From JAAXKN01 sp036261625 (lineage in GTDB: Bacteria > Bacteroidota > Ignavibacteria > Ignavibacteriales > SURF-24): DNA of 64,000 bases. The stretch lies in assembly GCA_036261625.1 (NCBI GenBank), contig DATAKL010000004.1, positions 104,817 to 168,816 on the forward strand. The letters are read 5' to 3'. Shown here in pieces: positions 61,556-64,000 of the stretch. The notes below the pieces were generated by a model, which was given only the letters and a program-made list of their open reading frames with translations, ran no database searches and was not told the DNA's origin. A program made the translations under genes and the position numbers. The number at the start of each line of letters is the position of its first letter. Positions within the stretch are counted from its first letter, which is position 1.

Positions 61556-62041
61556 ATGTCAAACACATACAGCCAGATCTACATCCACCTTGTATTTGCA
61601 GTCAAGTTAAGAGAGTTTCTTATAAAGCCTTCTTTTTCTGACCATCTCGAGAAGTACATTTCAGGAATTGTAAAGAACAAAGGGGCTAAGCTTATGGCCA
61701 TAAAGGCCATGCCGGACCACATGCATCTATTCATATCAATTCAGCCGGACACCTCTATCTCTGAACTGGTAAGGGACATCAAGGCATGCTCTTCAGGATA
61801 CATAAAGAAAACATATAATTACAGCCTCTTCTCCTGGCAGACAGGCTATGGGGCATTCTCATATTCCAAGAGCCAGTCTAAAGAGGTAATTAGATACATT
61901 CTTAATCAGGAGGAACACCATAAGAAACACTCATTCAGGGAAGAATACATGAATATCCTGAAGCATTTCGGTGTGGATTATAGTGAAAAACACCTCTTCA
62001 CATGGATAGGTGAGGATGAGCTAAAGGATCCAAATAGCTGA
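61556..62041 (+). CDS. IS200-like Y1 transposase (REP-associated type)
   Basis: This 161-residue single-strand transposase has an HUH pair in AMPDHMHLFISI. The catalytic Tyr is probably in VIRYILNQEEHHKK. Other family motifs are IYIHLVFAVK, ISELVRDIKACSS and GYGAFSYSKSQ. GAGGGG lies before the ATG at 61556. An earlier ATG at 61472 adds 28 residues that do not fit. Related transposases mobilise palindromic repeats, and this one lies between three copies of a repeat of that kind. The gene appears intact. Confidence 0.92.
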   Translation: MSNTYSQIYIHLVFAVKLREFLIKPSFSDHLEKYISGIVKNKGAKLMAIKAMPDHMHLFISIQPDTSISELVRDIKACSSGYIKKTYNYSLFSWQTGYGAFSYSKSQSKEVIRYILNQEEHHKKHSFREEYMNILKHFGVDYSEKHLFTWIGEDELKDPNS

Positions 62042-62076
62042 TGAAATGAGAATATCCATGATCATGCACATAATAA

Positions 62077-62193
62077 GTCCTTCGAAGAAGGACGTAACCT
62101 CATTAGCCCAGGGTTACAAGTCCCGACAAGTGTCGGGATGCCGTAACCCTGGGTTAACGGATCCCCCCACACATTCCTAGCGCCGTAAGGTGC
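62077..62193 (+). repeat. structured repeat copy B
   Basis: Same architecture as copy A with different stems. Hairpin 1 is GTCCTTC/GAAGGAC (62077-62093). Hairpin 2 has outer arms at 62107-62115 and 62145-62153 and inner stem TCCCGACA/TGTCGGGA. Hairpin 3 is GCGCC/GGTGC with a G-U pair (62180-62193). Confidence 0.85.
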
Positions 62194-62199
62194 GGCATA

Positions 62200-62440
62200 T
62201 AATTGCCCCAAATTGACGGATATAATTTCCATGGGTGGATATTATTCAATGTGAAATTATCATCCAAATAATTATCCCAATCATAATTTAAATTATTATC
62301 CCCTGATTTTTTTGCATTATCACCCGAAATCCATTTGAAGATGCATTCCCGGGATATTATCTGCCAAAATCCCCTGGAATATAATCTGATTAATCCTTTT
62401 ATGAAAACGCGCGCAATGTGAAATCGTGTAAATCCTTAAG
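62200..62440. other. AT-rich spacer with repeated ATTATC words
   Basis: This 240-bp stretch between copies B and C has no gene. ATTATC occurs five times (about 62255-62361), often followed by CC or CAC. An imperfect hairpin (TGGAT and ATCCA arms) lies near 62235-62265. Confidence 0.5.
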
Positions 62441-62444
62441 ATGT

Positions 62445-62606
62445 CGCTCCTAAAGGAGCTCGGGGGTTCTTTGGGGGATCCGTTAACCCAGGGTTTTTCA
62501 TCCCCTCACGGGGATTTCAAACCCTGGGCTACTGAGGTTACGCCCGACTTGAGTCGGGCTTAGTAACTGCGTTACTCTAAGATTATCTCATTTCCCTGGC
62601 ATTATT
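62445..62606 (-). repeat. structured repeat copy C (inverted)
   Basis: Reverse orientation. Hairpin 3 GCTCC/GGAGC (62446-62459), hairpin 2 outer arms 62487-62495 and 62520-62528 with inner ATCCCC/GGGGAT, hairpin 1 GCCCGACT/AGTCGGGC (62542-62559). The apex pair of hairpin 1 is T-A here and C-G in copy A. The outer flank matches copy A. Confidence 0.85.
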
Positions 62607-62678
62607 CTTTCATTGCTGGGCTTAAGACTAAAGCACCTGGAGCAAAACAGGGCATATTTTTGTCCCCTAAAGAAAATC

Positions 62679-63506
62679 TTAATCGCTCACATAACGGAAT
62701 CTTACTTCCCTTACAACCGAAGAGGAAAAACATCCGTAGGCGCCGCTTAGGCCCACAATCTCTTTCTTATTGTAATAATGCTGGATATAATTATCATCAA
62801 AGGCTACTATCTGGAGAATACACCCTCCGGAGGCGATCCCCTTACTGTTCAGCCCCAGCGACTTAAATACAATTGATGTGTCGGCAGTTCCAAAACTAAA
62901 CCAGACCGGTTCTTTAAAGTAGGCATCCACGAAATTTATTCTTACATCATATTTCATTGCATTTTTACTGCTGCTCCAACTCAGGATGAACTTATCCAGA
63001 TTCTGGGCGGCTCTTATTACCTGGCCTTCCCGGGGTGAGGTGATATTAAAATCTCCGGGAGTAGTTACCTTGCCTGTAACTATCTCGCCATCGGCATTGA
63101 CGGACAGATAGTAATCTGTAAGCGGCTTAGCTTCAAAAACCCCGCTGTTGGTATAGTAAGGTTTATAAGGGTTTGGAGAAGAATAATATCCGGAGTAAAA
63201 AGAAGAAAAGTCAACCGTATCCTGCGTCAGCGTGAAACCGGTACTCTGAGCGCCCGATGTCTCCTTTAGTGTAACTACAGCATCTTTATTGAAAAAGTTG
63301 GCAAAAGGGTCTGCCGCATAATAGTCAGACCTTCCGGAAAGGTCCGGATTCCGGTAAATATAAACGTGCTGCCGGGAGCTGTTTACCTGAAGGTTAAAAA
63401 ACAGGCTGTTCTTAATTTTAATTTCTCCCGGATTGTTCAGGTCCTCACACCCCGAAGAAATTATAAGGAGCATAGCAGCTATAATGTTAATGAGGTTTTT
63501 CTTCAT
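62679..63506 (-). CDS. DUF4249 family lipoprotein
   Basis: This 275-residue lipoprotein has a signal and lipobox (LLIISSGCEDLNNPG), and motifs of DUF4249: ATVTLKETSG-like VVTLKETSGAQ, GVFEAKPLTDYYLSV and KVTTPGDFNITSP. The C-terminus carries the usual Cys (GGCILQIV). Family members accompany TonB-dependent receptors in Bacteroidota and probably sit on the cell surface beside the receptor. The gene starts 1 nt after the stop codon of the receptor gene at 63508, so the two are co-transcribed. Confidence 0.82.
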   Translation of the reverse strand: MKKNLINIIAAMLLIISSGCEDLNNPGEIKIKNSLFFNLQVNSSRQHVYIYRNPDLSGRSDYYAADPFANFFNKDAVVTLKETSGAQSTGFTLTQDTVDFSSFYSGYYSSPNPYKPYYTNSGVFEAKPLTDYYLSVNADGEIVTGKVTTPGDFNITSPREGQVIRAAQNLDKFILSWSSSKNAMKYDVRINFVDAYFKEPVWFSFGTADTSIVFKSLGLNSKGIASGGCILQIVAFDDNYIQHYYNKKEIVGLSGAYGCFSSSVVREVRFRYVSD

Positions 63507-63507
63507 G

Positions 63508-64000
63508 TTAAAACTCTGCCGTTATTCCGATTACGGGAAAAATATTGGAGCCCCTTTCCTGCCCTTCCTGAGGTGTTACCTGCCAGGTTGAAGGGGAATA
63601 GTTGTAAGGATTGGGACTATTATATACGTTCATTACCTGGAGGTATGGCCTATAGAGAATGCTGCCCCACATAAATGACCACGAGACACCTATGTCCAGG
63701 CGGTGAAAGTCCTTAAACCTTTCCGAGTTCCTTCTTCCTTCAATGAGCCTCATGCTGTGCACCTCCTGGAATTGGAAATAGCCAAAATCATCATTCGGAG
63801 GCCCTATGTATTTCCCGACAGGCACAGTATAAGGCAGGCCTGTAGAGAAAGTCCAGAATGCATTTAACTGCCATGAGTTAGAAAGTGCATAGTTCATAAG
63901 TATCTTCACGTTATGCGTCCTGTCAAAGGGAGCGTAGTAGTAATAGTTCTCATCCTTTTTTACAGAATGCAGGAATGAATACCCCAACCATCCTGTCAGG
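63508..64000 (-). CDS. TonB-dependent receptor, C-terminal fragment
   Basis: Only the last 164 or so residues are in the window; the frame is open at the right edge. The fragment shows outer-membrane beta-strands with aromatic belts (TGWLGYSF, WQLNAFWTFSTGLPYTVP, FHRLDIGVSW) and ends in GITAEF, a C-terminal Phe as expected for barrel insertion. It pairs with the DUF4249 gene and would take up an unknown ligand across the outer membrane. Confidence 0.85.
   Translation of the reverse strand, partial: LTGWLGYSFLHSVKKDENYYYYAPFDRTHNVKILMNYALSNSWQLNAFWTFSTGLPYTVPVGKYIGPPNDDFGYFQFQEVHSMRLIEGRRNSERFKDFHRLDIGVSWSFMWGSILYRPYLQVMNVYNSPNPYNYSPSTWQVTPQEGQERGSNIFPVIGITAEF

Larger units (their letters stand above)
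61246..62606 (+). mobile_element. IS200-like element with structured repeats and terminal inverted repeats
   Basis: A 16-bp perfect inverted repeat (61246-61261, AATAATGCCAGGGAAA; and its reverse complement at 62591-62606) bounds a 1.36-kb segment. It contains a REP-type transposase and three copies of a multi-hairpin repeat, A and B direct and C inverted. The outer repeats and copies A and C together are about 165 nt of inverted homology. Ends are inferred from this symmetry. Confidence 0.7.

Noticed and set aside
1..64000. tRNA or rRNA genes
   Set aside because: No cloverleaf or rRNA-like stretch was recognised, but this was checked only by eye.

Overview
The window looks like chromosomal DNA from a member of the Bacteroidota/Chlorobiota lineage, most probably an Ignavibacteria-type bacterium. 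The evidence is five secreted proteins ending in the type IX secretion C-terminal signal with a QNYPNPFN motif, an S46 dipeptidyl-peptidase, a TonB receptor/DUF4249 pair, a PG0541-type protein beside an RND pump, and many Rho-independent terminators. Lineage is inferred from these families; no rRNA or tRNA gene was recognised.

Layout. 1-4.3 kb: start of an AsmA-like gene, an FRG-domain protein, a small polyhydroxyalkanoate-system protein, a class V aminotransferase and a DUF4870 membrane protein. 4.0-10.8 kb: a TetR-controlled tripartite RND efflux operon (TetR, TolC, adaptor, pump, PG0541-type protein) whose promoter -10 box lies inside a perfect inverted repeat. 11-13.1 kb: two tandem PAP2 phosphatases. 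13.3-21.8 kb: a secreted six-repeat CHRD protein with a consensus promoter and long leader, a DinB gene bracketed by a 60-bp inverted repeat, a secreted GH13 glycosidase and a tandem pair of S1/P1 nuclease-like enzymes. 22-34.5 kb: mixed housekeeping and surface genes (rocD, a histidine kinase, a PAP2 enzyme, an SDR, a BNR protein, a CoA-binding protein, rex, Rieske, ChbG-like, AGE-like, YbaK, cupin, PspC). 34.6-47.1 kb: peptide use and sugar-phosphate metabolism (S46, OPT transporter, TPP-II-like S8, S41, phosphohexomutase) plus a cluster of small palindromic repeats at 40.4-40.6 kb.

47.2-59.8 kb is a signalling region. A minus-strand series carries an ECF sigma factor, an unknown membrane protein, three SpoIIE-type phosphatases, an RsbW-like kinase and a STAS antagonist. 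A second STAS gene lies divergently, and a PAS histidine kinase with an overlapping unknown gene follows downstream. Together they look like a partner-switching pathway with several phosphatase inputs feeding one kinase/antagonist pair. 59.9-64 kb: purA, then a 1.36-kb IS200-like element whose transposase is surrounded by three copies of a multi-hairpin repeat with compensatory stem changes, then the DUF4249/TonB pair running off the right edge.

The most notable non-coding signals are the transposase-associated structured repeats (61.2-62.6 kb), the second palindrome family (40.4-40.6 kb), and the inverted repeat around the DinB gene (16.3-16.9 kb).
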